Assembly: GCA_037974335.1 (NCBI GenBank) | Contig: CM075760.1 | Span: forward strand, 54,240,390-54,304,389 | DNA: 64,000 nt | Direction: 5' to 3' | From: Prionace glauca | Taxonomy: Eukaryota > Chordata > Chondrichthyes > Carcharhiniformes > Carcharhinidae | Shown: positions 22,876 to 34,326 of the stretch, one piece after another | Layout: every line of letters begins with the position of its first letter | How positions within the stretch are numbered: the stretch's first letter is position 1 | Translations under genes and position numbers: made by a program | Notes under the pieces: model-generated | Told to the model about the DNA's origin: nothing | The model's input: only the letters and a program-made list of their open reading frames with translations | Database searches by the model: none

Positions 22876-23214
22876 ACATTGATTTGAATTATGAACTTAT
22901 CCCTAATATTTCCCGATTAAATCTTTCATCCGCCTTTGCGATGATGTTACTTCTATCAATTGGGAATTGTCATCTCTGTAGAAACTCATATCCCTGTCTC
23001 CACTTCTATCAAATTAGGAAGAAAAAAAACACATTCTGTTAGTCTCACAATGACATGTCATTCATTGGATTAACAGAGAACAGCAAAAAATTTCTCAATT
23101 ATTGCAGCAACTATTTATTTCTCAACAACAGCAGTGTGTGATGAACCGCTGTTTATTTCTCAAACAAAAACACTTTGTGATGAAGAACTTCTCCCTTCAT
23201 TCAGACTATCCACT

Positions 23215-23330
23215 CACCTGATGAGGGAGCTCCAACAGTTTGTGATTCCAAATAAACCTGTTGGACTTTAACCTGGTGCAGTGAGATCCTTACTGTGCCC
23301 ACACCAACCTCACTCCGGCATCTCCACATA
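23215..23330. repeat. Single arm of the foldback repeat
   Basis: CAAATAAACCTGTTGGACTT, AACCTGGTGCAGTGAGATCC and CCGGCATCTCCACAT match the right end of the 9.9-kb foldback element. Only one arm is present. Confidence 0.7.
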
Positions 23331-23649
23331 GTTTTGGAAATTGCCTGTGTTCAAACTGATTGATGCCCCTTCCTCTCTCCAACTCACTGCCTCTCAATCC
23401 ACAAAACGGAGATTAGTAACTTTGCTTCAAAAATACCTCCGGAATGAATACTTACTGAATGATCAGGAAACTCTAAATGTGATTATAAATTCAAATAAAT
23501 CCAACATTTATTGACGGATTGACGGATCATACATTAATACCAAGAGTTTCCCATTTGGGCCCTGAAGTCTCCTCCATCATTCACTGAGATTACAGATGAG
23601 CCGATTGTGGTGCTAGCTCTGTTCTGAACCTCCTCACTCCGCCATCCAT

Positions 23650-24400
23650 CACCCCCTCTGTGCCCATTTCCCCAGCCCTTTGCCCTTTCCCCTGGGTCTC
23701 TGCCTTTCACGGTGGCTCTTTTCCCCTTTTATCCGGCTCTCTGTATTTCCACCTGGCCCTCTACACTTTCCTCCAGCTCTGTGTCCTCTCCCCCGGCTCT
23801 CTGTTCTTTCCCTCACCCCCCCACACTGTCCCTCAGCTCTCTGCCCTCTTTTCCTTCTCCCCCCCCCCCTCTTTCTCCTTCCCCCCAGCTCTCTGAGCTT
23901 TCCCCTTGACTCTACTGCCCTTTCCCCTGGGCTCTCTGCCCTTTCCCTCGGCTCTCTGCCCTTTCTCCTGCCTCCCTGCCCTTTTTTGTGCCTCCCCGCC
24001 CTTTTTCCTGATTCTCTCCCCTTTCCCTGGTCTTTCTACACTTTTCCCCATCTCTCTGCCCTTTCTTTCAGCTCTCTCCCCTTTCACTGGTCTCTCTGCC
24101 CTTTCCCCTGCTCCCTGTCCTTTGCCCTCTCTCTCCGCACTTTCCCCTGACTTTGCACCCTGTTCCCCGGCTGTGTACTCTTTCCCCCGCCTCTCTGCCC
24201 TTCCCCCAGATCTCTGCTGTTTCCCCTAGCTCTCTGCCTTCCCCCCACCCACGGCTCTCTGCCCTTTCCCTCGCCTCCTGTTCCCCCCTGACTCTTTGTC
24301 ATTGCCCCTGGCCCTGAGCCCCCAGCGAATCCCTCCAGCTCTCTGCACTCCCAGGGCAGCTCCCAGCTTTGAACACCAAACTGCAGCTTGAGATATTTCT
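23650..24400. repeat. CT-rich minisatellite next to CH1 (coding strand G-rich, AGCT-dotted)
   Basis: Words of the form CTCTCTGCCCTTTCCCC are repeated with variation on the plus strand. Read in the direction of IgM transcription it is GGGGAAAGGGCAGAGAG with about ten AGCT tetramers, several as GAGCT. It lies about 1.0 kb 5' of CH1 in the J-C intron. Pro/Leu-rich frames here are artefacts. See the finding on a switch-like region. Confidence 0.85.
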
Positions 24401-24419
24401 TCTCTTTCGTTGCAGGCCC

Positions 24420-26160
24420 TCCCCACACAGATTCAGTGAGTGTAAGTGGGAGAATGTGAGTGTGTGAAGGTGAGTGATTAAATGAGTGAGTTTGGATGAA
24501 TGATGGTGTATGTGTGAACGAAGGTGGGGAAGTGAGGGTGAGTGAGTGAAGTTCTTTGAGTGAGGATGAGTGATTGAGGGTGAGTAAGTGTGGGTGAGGG
24601 TGAGAGAGCGTGAGTAAATGAGGATGTGTGAGTGAGGGTAGGTGAGTGAAGGAGGCTGAATGTGAGTGAAGGTGGCTGGAAGAGTGTAGGTAAGCAAGAG
24701 TGAAAGAATGAGGGAGAGTGAGTGAGGATATGTGAAGGTTAGTGGAGGTGGGTGAGTGAAAGTGAGTGAGATTGAGTGAATGAGGGTGAGGGAGTGAATA
24801 TAACTGTGTAAGTGAAGGGTGAGAGTGAGTGAGTCAGGGTGTGTTATTGAGGGTGGTGTGTGAGGGAGAATGAATGTGGATGGGTGGGAGAGTGAGGATG
24901 AGTGAGTGAAGGTGGTTGATGAGGACGAGTGATTGAGGATTTGAGAGTTAGGGTGTGTGAATTTGAGTGATGATGAGGATGTGAGTGTGTGTGAGTGAAG
25001 GTAGGTGTGTGAGTTTGAGTGAGTTGCAATGGGTGAGGTGGCGCTAGTGAGAGAGAGAGACAGAGAGAAGGTCATTGAGCTTGAGTCTGTGGGGGTGAGT
25101 CTGGGTGATTGAGGGTAGGTAGGTGAGTGAGTGAGTGTGAGTGAGAGTGAGTTAGACTGGATGAGTGAGGGTGGATAAGTGGGGTGAGTGAGTGTGAGAG
25201 AATGGGGTGAGTGAGTGAGGGTGAGAGAGTGAGACTGGGTGAGTGAGGGTGGATTAGTGGGATGAGTGAATGAAGGTGAGTATGAATGTTGATGACTGAC
25301 TGAGGGTCTAAGTCAGTGGATGAGGTTTAGTGAGTGATGGTATATGAGTGTGGGTGGCTGAGTGACAGTGAGTTAATGAGGGCGCGTGAGGGTGAGTGCG
25401 TGAGGGTGAGTGAGTGAATGTGGGTGCGTGACTGAGGGTGTGAGAGTGAGTGAATGTGAGTGAGTCAGTGAGGGTGTGAGAATGAATGAGTCAGGCTGAG
25501 TGATTGAAGTTGAACGAGTGAGGTTGAATGAGTGTTTGTGGGTGAGTGAGGATGGATGAGAGTGAGTGAGCGAATATGAGTGAGTGATTGTGAGTGAGTG
25601 AGTGTGTGAGGGTGTGAGGATGAGTGAGTCAGGGCGTGTGTTTGAGTGAACGAGTGAGGTTGATTGAGGGTGTGTGAGTGCTTGTGTGTGTGAGGGGCGA
25701 TGGATGAGAGTGAGTGAGGGAATATGAGTGAGCGATTATGAGTGAGTGAGTGTGTGAGGGTGAGTAACTCAGATCAGTGAGCTTCTGAGTTTGAGTGCAT
25801 GAGGTTGAGTGCATGAGGTTGAGTGCATGAGGTTGAGTGCATGAGGATGAGTGCATGAGGATGAGTGCATGTGGACGAGTGCGTGAGGGCGGGTGCATGA
25901 GGTTGAGTGCATGGGGATGAGTGCGTGAGGGCGAGTGCATGAGAGCGAGTGTGTGTGAGGGCGACTGTGTGAGAGCGAGTGCTTGAGGGCAAGTGCTTGA
26001 GGGCGAGTGCGTGAGGGTGGACGAGTGAGCAAGGGTGAGTGAATGAGGGCGAGTCAGTAAGCATAAATGAGGATGAGTGAGTGTGGGTGAGTGATTGTGG
26101 ATGAGTGAGTGAGGGTGAGTGAATGAGGGTGAGTGAGTGAGGGAAGGTGGGTCAGTGAGC
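24420..26160. repeat. GAGTG/GGGTGA satellite array, irregular part
   Basis: Variable-length units built from GTGAGTGAGTGAGGGTGA on the plus strand. At about 25785-26015 a subarray of a 14-bp unit (GAGTGCATGAGGTT/GAGTGCATGAGGAT) stands out. Coding strand is C-rich here. All frames are Ser/Thr/His-rich artefacts. Confidence 0.9.
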
Positions 26161-27625
26161 GTGAGTGAGTGAAGTTGTTTGAGTGAGGATGAGAGATTGA
26201 AGGTGAGTGAGTGAGCGTGAGTGAGTGAAGTTGTTTGAGTGAGGATGAGAGATTAAGGTGAGTGAGTGAGGGTGAGTGAGTGAAGTTGTTTGTGTGAGGA
26301 TGAGAGATTGAAGGTGAGTGAGTGAGGGTGAGTGAGTGAAGTTCTTTGAGTGAGGATGAGAGATTGAGGGTAAGTGAGGGTGAGTGAGTGAGAGTGTGTC
26401 AGTGAGGGAAGGTGGGTGAGTGAGTGAAGTTATTTGAGTGAGGATGAGAGATTGAGGGTGAGTGAGTGATGTTATTTGAGTGCGGATGAGAGATTGAGGG
26501 TGAGTGAGTGAAGTTATTTGAGTGAGGATGAGAGATTGAGGGTGAGTGAGTGAGTGTGGGTGAGGGTGAGAGAGTCAATGAGCCACCTCCTCCTCTCCCT
26601 CTCCATCGATCTTTTCCCGATTCTCTACATATGAGGGTGAGTGAGTGAGAGAGTGTGTGTCAGTGAGGGAAGGTGATTAAGTGAGGGTGAGTGAGTGAAG
26701 TTCTTTGAGTGAGGATGAGAGATTGAGGGTGAGTGAATGAGGGTGAGTGAGTGAGAGTGTGTCAGTGAGGGAAGGTGGGTAAGTGAGGGTGAGTGAGTGA
26801 AGTTGTTTGAGTGAGGATGAGAGATTGAGGGTGAGTGAGTGAAGTTATTTGAGTGAGGACGAGAGATTGAGGGTGAGTGAATGAGGGTGAGTGAGTGAGA
26901 GTGTGTCAGTGAGGGAAGGTGGGTAAGTGAGGGTGAGTGAGTGAAGTTGTTTGAGTGAGGATGAGAGATTGAGGGTGAGTGAGTGAAGTTATTTGAGTGA
27001 GGACGAGAGATTGAGGGTGAGTGAATGAGGGTGGGTGAGTGAGAGTGTGTCAGTGAGGGAAGGTGATTAAGTGAGGGTGAGTGAGTGAAGTTCTTTGAGT
27101 GAGGATGAGAGATTGAAGGTGAGTGAATGAGGGTGAGTGAGTGAGAGTGTGTCAGTGAGGGAAGGTGGGTAAGTGAGGGTGAGTGAGTGAAGTTGTTTGA
27201 GTGAGGATGAGAGATTGAGGGTGAGTGAGTGAAGTTATTTGAGTGAGGACGAGAGATTGAGGGTGAGTGAATGAGGGTGAGTGAGTGAGAGTGTGTCAGT
27301 GAGGGAAGGTGGGTAAGTGAGGGTGAGTGAGTGAAGTTGTTTGAGTGAGGATGAGAGATTGAGGGTGAGTGAGTGAAGTTATTTGAGTGAGGACGAGAGA
27401 TTGAGGGTGAGTGAATGAGGGTGAGTGAGTGAGAGTGTGTCAGTGAGGGAAGGTGATTAAGTGAGGGTGAGTGAGTGAAGTTCTTTGAGTGAGGATGAGA
27501 GATTGAAGGTGAGTGAATGAGGGTGAGTGAGTGAGAGTGTGTCAGTGAGGGAAGGTGGGTAAGTGAGGGTGAGTGAGTGAAGTTATTTGAGTGAGGATGA
27601 GAGATTGAGGGTGAGTGAGTCAGTG
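26160..27625. repeat. Same array, higher-order repeat part (42-bp module, 390-bp period)
   Basis: The 42-bp module is GTGAGTGAGTGAAGTTNTTT plus GAGTGAGGATGAGAGATTGA and GG. The landmark CAGTGAGGGA falls at 26661, 26763, 26907, 27051, 27153, 27297, 27441 and 27543, i.e. spacings 102, 144, 144 repeated. This gives a 390-bp higher-order period, and 144 minus 102 equals one 42-bp module. Confidence 0.9.
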
Positions 27626-28246
27626 TGGGTGAGGGTGAGAGAGTCAGTGAGCCACCTCCTCCTCTCCCTCTCCATCGATCTTTTCCCGATTCTCTCCATT
27701 GATCAGCTTTCAGTAACAGGGCTGTGTAAAGTCAGGAATCAGTGTAGATCACCGGGCAGCTGCTTTAATGTCGGGGCCTTTCTTTCAGAAACACGGATCA
27801 GTGAACAAATAGACAGACTGAGGGAGCTGGAAGGGAAGCTTCCAGCAAAACTAGGGTCACACAGGAATCAAACACCAAGTTTACACCAGTATTGGGGAGC
27901 CAGGCGGACTTAGTCTCAGCCAGATCCCTTCTTATTGATTGTGTCTTTGTGTCCGGTGTAACACATGGAAATCCCTACTTCTGACCTCATGTTGGATGGA
28001 ATGTGTCATTGATGAAGCAATAGAAGATTGTTGGTCCCAGAACAGTCCCCTGCCGAACTCCTGCAGTGATTTCTCAACTTAGATGTTTGACCTCCAACAA
28101 CCATCACCATCTTGCTTTGTGCTAAATATGACTCCAAACAGAGAACAATTTCCAGCTGAAACTTATTCACATGAGTTTTACTCGGGCTCCTCGATCCCAC
28201 CCTCATTCAAATGTTAGTCAGGGAGAGGGAGGGGGAGGGGGCGGGG
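27626..28246. other. Unique-looking segment between array and SINE
   Basis: It begins with a pyrimidine-rich segment (CACCTCCTCCTCTCCC, 27650-27700) also found inside the array at 26581-26625. The remainder is intron sequence without recognised features. Confidence 0.5.
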
Positions 28247-28556
28247 GAGGGGGTGGCCGAGGCGGCACAGCGATTAACGCTGCTGCCTCACAGTTCAATT
28301 CCCGATTTGGGTCATTGTGTATGGAGTTAGTAATTTCACCCCGTGTCTGCTTGGGTTTCCTTCGGATGCTCCTGTTTCCTCCCACAGTCCAAAGAAGTTT
28401 GGGTTCAGGGGACTGGCCGTGCGAATAGGTTCAGGAGGTCTAGTTAGAGTAAACACATGTGGTTATGGGGATAGGGCTTTGGTGGAATTCCTGTTGATGC
28501 AGACTCGATGGGCTGAATGGCCTCCTTCTGTACTGTAGGATCTCGTGATTCTATTC
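28247..28556 (+). repeat. tRNA-headed SINE, near full length
   Basis: The head GGCGGCACAGCGATTAACGC (A-box region) and AGTTCAATTCCC (B box) are followed by the core TTTCCTCCCACAGTCCAAAG and tail GACTCGATGGGCTGAATGGC. It is somewhat diverged from the 62-kb copy. Confidence 0.75.
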
Positions 28557-29019
28557 TACGATGTAAATGACAGTCTCTCTGACGTATGTGAGGTGGAAAG
28601 TGTGTGAGGTGTGTTTGGGTGTGTGTTTGATAGAGAGAGAGAGTGAATGTGTGTGAGAAGGTGCCTGTGTGTGACAGACTGTGTTTGCACATGTGTGAGA
28701 CAGTGGGCTGCGTTTGCAAGAGGGGGCAGTGTGCCTACTAGAAAGCAAATATACTGTTCATGAGTGTGTGGAAGTGTGCATGGGATTGTGTGTGAGTGAG
28801 AAAAATGTGTGCAATGTACATGGGTGATAGAGGCAAAGTGTGTGTGTGTGTGTGACAGAGAACGTTTGCGTGACACTGTGCTTGTGGGAGAGACTGTGTC
28901 TGTGTGTAAGTTGGAGTGTGTGCATAGGTCTATGTTTGTGAGAGAGTGTGAGCGAGCTAGTGTGAGAGAGAGCAAGAATGTACAGGTGTAAGATAATCTG
29001 TGCAACAGAGATAGAAATA

Positions 29020-29052
<33 letters not shown>

Positions 29053-29455
29053 TGCAAGTGCAAGAGGAATTGTGAGAAAGTGTGTGTGAATAAATGAGAG
29101 ACAACTTGAGCGTGTGTGACAGAGTGTGGGAGAGAGATTGCGTGTGTGAGAGCATGAGACTATGCTTATGTGTGTGTGTGTGTCTGCGTGTAAGAGAGAA
29201 TGTTTGTGGAGATGTGTGCGTGTGAGTGTTTTTGTGTATGAGATGTGAGAGACTGATTGAGAGAGCGAGAGTATGTCTGGATTTGTATTTGAGACAGAGT
29301 ATGTAGACCGTGAGAGAAAGAGAATGTGTGTGAGATATCGTATGAGAGAGAAAGTAAGTGTGCGTGTGTATGTGTGAGAGAATATGAGCGTCTCTCTGTG
29401 TGTATTTATGTGTGTGAGAGTGTGTGATGTGTGTAAGTCTCTATCTGGCTGATTC
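28557..29455. repeat. TG/GA-rich microsatellite block
   Basis: Tracts of GTGTGTGTG and GAGAGAGAG with scattered GTGTGAGAGA on the plus strand. It is not clearly unitary. His/Ser-rich frames are artefacts. Confidence 0.85.
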
Positions 29456-29639
29456 AGTCTGGAAAAGCACCCTCACTCCACACATACTCACCCACTCGCA
29501 CAATAAGTGGGAGTGACAAGCGAGCACAACACGGACTGTGGGGCAAGTGTTGGAAAAACATTTAAATCTTTCACAAGTCAGTCTCAATTAAATAATTTCC
29601 TCTTTCCTCAATGAGAGAAACTTGTAAAACCTCACGCAA

Positions 29640-29995
29640 TCTGACACAATCCAGGGCAAAGCCACCTACAAGATTACCCGGCCCCTCATTCACCCTATTC
29701 ACTCTCTCCATCACTAACAAGCAGTGTCAGCACTGTGTGCATTATATACAACATGCACTGCAGCAACTCACCAAGGCTCCATAGAATACACTGTCCAAAC
29801 CCGCTGCCTTTACATCCTAACAGGACAAGGGCAGCAGCCATATCTGAAACACTATAACCTGTAAGCTTCCCTCCAAAACACACACCATCCTGACCTGAAA
29901 CAATTTCTCAATTCATTCATAATCGCTGGGTCAAAATCCTGGAACTCCCTGCCTAACAGCAGGGCGGATGTCTGCCGTTTTTCCCAGGATGCTTC
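29640..29995 (+). repeat. Non-CR1 LINE 3' end (family J)
   Basis: CTGCAGCAACTCACCAAGGC, CACACCATCCTGACCTG and TCGCTGGGTCAAAATCCTGG are 3'-end words of a LINE family also seen at 40.34, 48.7 and 56.05 kb. The very 3' end is missing. Confidence 0.65.
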
Positions 29996-30480
29996 ATATC
30001 AATACTTTGTGAAGGAACAATTAGATTAAAAATTCTGGCCGAGCAAATGTCTCTAAAATGCCTTTAGAAGATTAAAAATAATATGCAAGTGAATGTGACC
30101 CTTTAACTGTCAAACTAAACAGTTCAGGGGCTGCTGTATTACGGAGCACAATATAGTAAATCTCACTTTGTATTTGTTCATCGAACATTCCCAAGGCCGG
30201 TACATCACTGCTTAAAAATCACCCAATTCTCCCTCTAAAGTCTGATGTTTCTGCTTCTCTGATGGACACAATATGCTTCAGGGACTTAATTTCTGAGACA
30301 CCGAGTCAAACAGTCAAATTTCCCACAGATACAAGTGCATTGAAGAAATAAATCAAATTTCACTTCTTGCAGGACAGGAGAAGGAATCAAAAGATTTATA
30401 ACCAGTCAGGGAGATTCCTGGTCCCAACACAGTGACCATACGCCCAGAAACAGAACAGACACAAACAGTTCAACAGTCGA
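29996..30480. other. AT-rich J-C intron, no named content
   Basis: No repeat family, exon or clear octamer motif seen. Confidence 0.4.
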
Positions 30481-32075
30481 GTTCCCAGCAGAAAGATCTG
30501 TTCAATCTGTCAATTTCAAACTGTTGGATTCTCATTGATCAATAGTCAAGTTACAACAGAAAATCAATAACCTATTTTAAATTAAACGGGTATTCATTTC
30601 AGAACTCCTCTCGACTTTTAATTATTTCTCTCTGCCTGTATCACTTCGCGAAAATTGTGTAAAAATGTAAGTTCGCTGAAAATGAGCAAAAATAACAGAT
30701 TCAGGACAGTTCAATGTCCCTATCAGAGATACAGTGACACAGTAACAGTTCAATGTCCCTAACAGAGATACAGTGACACACTAAGAATTAAACAAACCGG
30801 GAAATATTTACATTGAAAATCGTTACCTGATTGGATCTAATTTCTTAATTAAATGTAATCAACAAAATTATCAAGGCAAAACAATTTATCGAGCCGAGCA
30901 CAGCTGGGTAAAGAAAAGTTTTGTTTTTGAATTCATTTTGATACAATTAAATATTCTCTAAGACTGATGATATTTTGCACGCTAGTGCAATATTCAAGGT
31001 CTTTTGTTTTGAATTAATCAGCGTTAATATTACATTTTAAGTTATTGTTAATTGTCAGTTAGTTCTCCTGTCAGCTGATTTGTTCTCTGTAATAAAATGA
31101 GTTTTCAATCATTCAAAACGTGCTTCTGCCCCCAACATTGTTAAATAATTAAGTTACAATTAAATCTCAATGTTAAACTATAATTTCAAATTACTGAATG
31201 GAAACATTCAAACATCTGTCATTCATTTACTTAAATCTAATCACATTGTAATATTTTACTTTTTCACTTTTACTACAAATATCTTATTACAACGAACAAA
31301 CGTGTTAAAAATGCAGATTTCTGAGTTTGTCCAGACTGTAACGGCCTGGCCGTTTGAAATCAATAATACTGCTTCCTAGATTTAATAATTTAGACCACGC
31401 ATATAACTTCATTACTGAACACATTGTTTAATTAAAGAAGACCTGAATTAAACAGTGCAAACACAGAGACGATAATTGATTCAAATCCTCTGTAACGCTA
31501 AAAACACGATGCAGAATATAAGTCTCAACCTTTTCTTCATTATAATATTTAATAAGAATTAAACATAAGCTTCAGTTAGTATGTATTCTTCCATTCTGTC
31601 ATTTATTCTGTGTTTAACATTAATGGGAGACATGATGTTATTAAGTGCTGAGCTAATATTATTTTTATAGTATTTATAATATCATATTATTTTTATATAA
31701 AGTAATCTTTTTGAATTTCAAGCATTTAATTGTCAGTCGGTAGCCAGTTTCTGTTGATACTTTACTACAATTCAAACACAATCATTTGAACAATTTTACT
31801 TGAGTGTCAGCGAATTCCATCTGTCAGAAAACTGTGTTCAGTCTGTCAAATTTTTATAAACTGTTTGATTCTAATTGATCAAAGGTCAAATTACAACAGT
31901 GAAAAAATCAATAAAAATTTTAAATTAACCTGATGTTCATTTTAAAACTCCCTTTGCCTTTTAACTATTTCTCCCTGACTGTCTCAAATCACAAAAACTG
32001 GGCAATTATTTTTCTGAAAATGAGGACTTCGAATATAACAGATTCAGGGCAGTGTAATGTCCCTAACAGAGGCAC
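30480..32075. repeat. Diverged direct duplication in J-C intron
   Basis: About 270-300 bp at 30483-30781 recurs at about 31813-32074. Shared words include TTGATCAA.GGTCAA, AACAGATTCAGG and AATGTCCCTA.CAGAG, giving an offset near 1.34 kb. Inside the first copy a 45-bp piece (TTCAATGTCCCT...AGAGATACAGTGACACA) is itself doubled at 30709-30781. Confidence 0.7.
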
Positions 32076-32929
32076 AGTGAATTGTAATTCATGTTTTATT
32101 TTAATATGTAACCATTAGTTAACATGAATAAAATGTCCTAACATATATTTATTTTATTTTCCGAAACTTTTCTGCTTTTTCCCTACAAGAATATTGAAAG
32201 GCAATTTTATTTTCATTTAGCCAGAACTGCTCAGTTTCACTGAGCGTAAACAATGTAAAAACAATTGAGGAACACTAAACAATTTCACAAATTTTGAGAT
32301 GCGATAAGTAATTAATTATCTCGTTATCTAATTTAAAAAAATACTCAGAACAGATAATCTGGTTCCAATTGCATAGAAAAAAATTAATAATCGGATACAA
32401 AAATTTCCAAAAAGGAAATTATTCTGCAAAACTCGTATTCCAGTAAATGCGAACTTAATCTGGGATATACCGATTAATGCAAAGTATCTTGTTCAACTGA
32501 GCACGGCTGTGAAAACAGCAGGTTATCATTGAAATAGCTTCTGGAATTGTCACAAAATATTTCCAGTCTGGAAAATGTTCTGGTCATGTTAATTGTGTGA
32601 AATACACAACAGAACTATTAAAGGGGATAATTGCTAAATTATTAATATAAAATAATCTGTGGTGAATATGGAGTTAAATTACCGATTAATAATTCTTTGA
32701 TTTACATTAATTTTACTATTAAAATTGTTCATGGGAAGTTTGTGATTGCAGCAAAGACTAAGTGTCCGAATGAGCGTTGTAAGTCATGACTCACTTGAAT
32801 TTGTAAGCGTTATTTAACATTTATAAAAATGCTGTGATATCTTTTCGGTGTTCTTTCCCCCCAACCTGCTTGTTTTCTCCCTACATAGATTTTCAAACTC
32901 AAAGATTGTTTCTGTTCAACCAGAAAACA

Positions 32930-34160
32930 TCTAAACTCTCAACGGCACCGTTATACACTATTTAAACAACACAGAAATACTGCCACAAAGCCAAACCATA
33001 GCACAAATTTTAAACATTCACAGTGACTGTACCACAGAATCTCCTCAGCAGAAACACAACAAAACACATCAATGAGGGAATGAATCCGCTTCACAGAAAA
33101 ACAGATCAATTATCCATTCAACAGAATCAAATGTAACATTGCAAAATAAATCTCAATATCGAATCTAGCAAACCAGCTCTTAACCAATTATTAAACTAAA
33201 CAGAAATCTAGAATAATAGCAATAGCATTGCGAGGAGGTGGAATTTGTCCAATAAATTCGCGTTGAAACTTTATCACATCTTATTCATATTGGGTCATAT
33301 TTCAAACATATTTAAACATTTGGATGGTAAAAGTTCCAGCCATCAAATGCCACCGAGATTAAACATTGCAGGTATTCCAAATTCGGAATGCAGTGACAAA
33401 CTATGTTCTGAACGAGTGGCGTAAGCCGTTATCACTAAAGATTTTAAACATACAAACATAATAAAGCCTGCTTTATTTCTGCCTGCAGTTATGCGTCAAG
33501 CAGTTGCGAACCGGCAGAATGTCCATATTCAATCACAAAACGCTCAGCGTCACTGAGTTCAAACAATGCAGAAACAACAAATTAATTCACAAATTTTACG
33601 TATTTAAAGTCACCCAGATTCTTTGGGTGAAGAAAGAATCACCTCATCAGAGGAAAAAAAACGCATCACTGAGAGACTGAACCCCGCTTCATGCAGAAGC
33701 AGCACAATTCTACAAACACTCTCAACAGAATCAAATATAACATTGACAGAAATGTTTAATATAAATTCCAGCCAATTCGCCCAACACCAAACTAATTAAT
33801 GTTTCGAATAAGCAGAACATGTTGCACAGCAGCACCAGCATTGTGAGTGAGTGGAACATTTTCACTGGATAAATATAGAAATGTTAGATTTTTTAAATTT
33901 TTGGTTTAAATTTCAAACACTTGTGCAGTAGATGGTACAAACCGCAGCCACTAGATGTCACCGAGATTAAACGCTGCAGAAACGCTGAATTGTATAACAG
34001 ACATTCGGATTTTAAAGTAACCCAACCACACAATAACCTCAACAGATAAACACAAAATCCCAACAATTTGGGATTGAATCCCTCAGCAGTACGTATTGTC
34101 CAGAAAGAGCGGAATTCTAAAACCCCTTCGCAGCAGAATCACAGGAAACATTGTAACAAT
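32930..34160. repeat. Diverged tandem repeat, about 0.6-kb period, near J
   Basis: TCAACAGAATCAAATGTAAC at 33118 recurs as TCAACAGAATCAAATATAAC at 33722 and more weakly at about 34128. CGAGATTAAACATTGCAG at 33354 recurs as CGAGATTAAACGCTGCAG at 33962. The region is AT-rich and non-coding. It could hold the intronic IgH enhancer by position, but no motif proves that. Confidence 0.6.
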
Positions 34161-34278
34161 TCTCAACCGAGAATCCACCAAACTCACATTTATGTTACCA
34201 CATGGATTATTAGTACAGATAGAAACATAAAACAAAGACACATGTAAACCAGTTACTCAATAAGTGGATGGTTCTTAC

Positions 34279-34326
34279 CTGTCGTCACCGTCACCATGGT
34301 CCCTTGTCCCCAGTAGTCGAAGTAGT
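34279..34326 (-). CDS. IGHJ: IgH J segment
   Basis: It encodes YFDYWGQGTMVTVTT with the invariant WGQG bulge, and ends ACAG|GTAAGA, the donor that splices to CH1. The 48-nt coding part starts directly at the heptamer. The final G plus the CG of CH1 gives Ala. There are no stops. It is the only J in this cluster. Confidence 0.95.

Noticed and set aside
23680-24150. Pro/Leu-rich frame of about 156 codons on the plus strand
   Set aside because: It is a CT-rich minisatellite read in one frame, antisense to the IgM intron.
24299-25075. 258-codon Ser/Thr/His-rich frame on the minus strand
   Set aside because: It is produced by the GAGTG array; composition follows the repeat unit exactly.
26160-27625. 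CRISPR-like array
   Set aside because: Repeats run head to tail without unique spacers, in a vertebrate genome.
24420-29455. Reading the whole GAGTG array as an R-loop switch region
   Set aside because: Its G-rich strand is the template strand for IgM, so nascent RNA is C-rich, opposite to mammalian switch regions. Only the 23.65-24.4 kb block has the right polarity.
32470-32480. Octamer-like ATGCAAAG in the J-C intron as an enhancer
   Set aside because: It is one mismatch from ATGCAAAT, alone and in AT-rich DNA; too weak to annotate.
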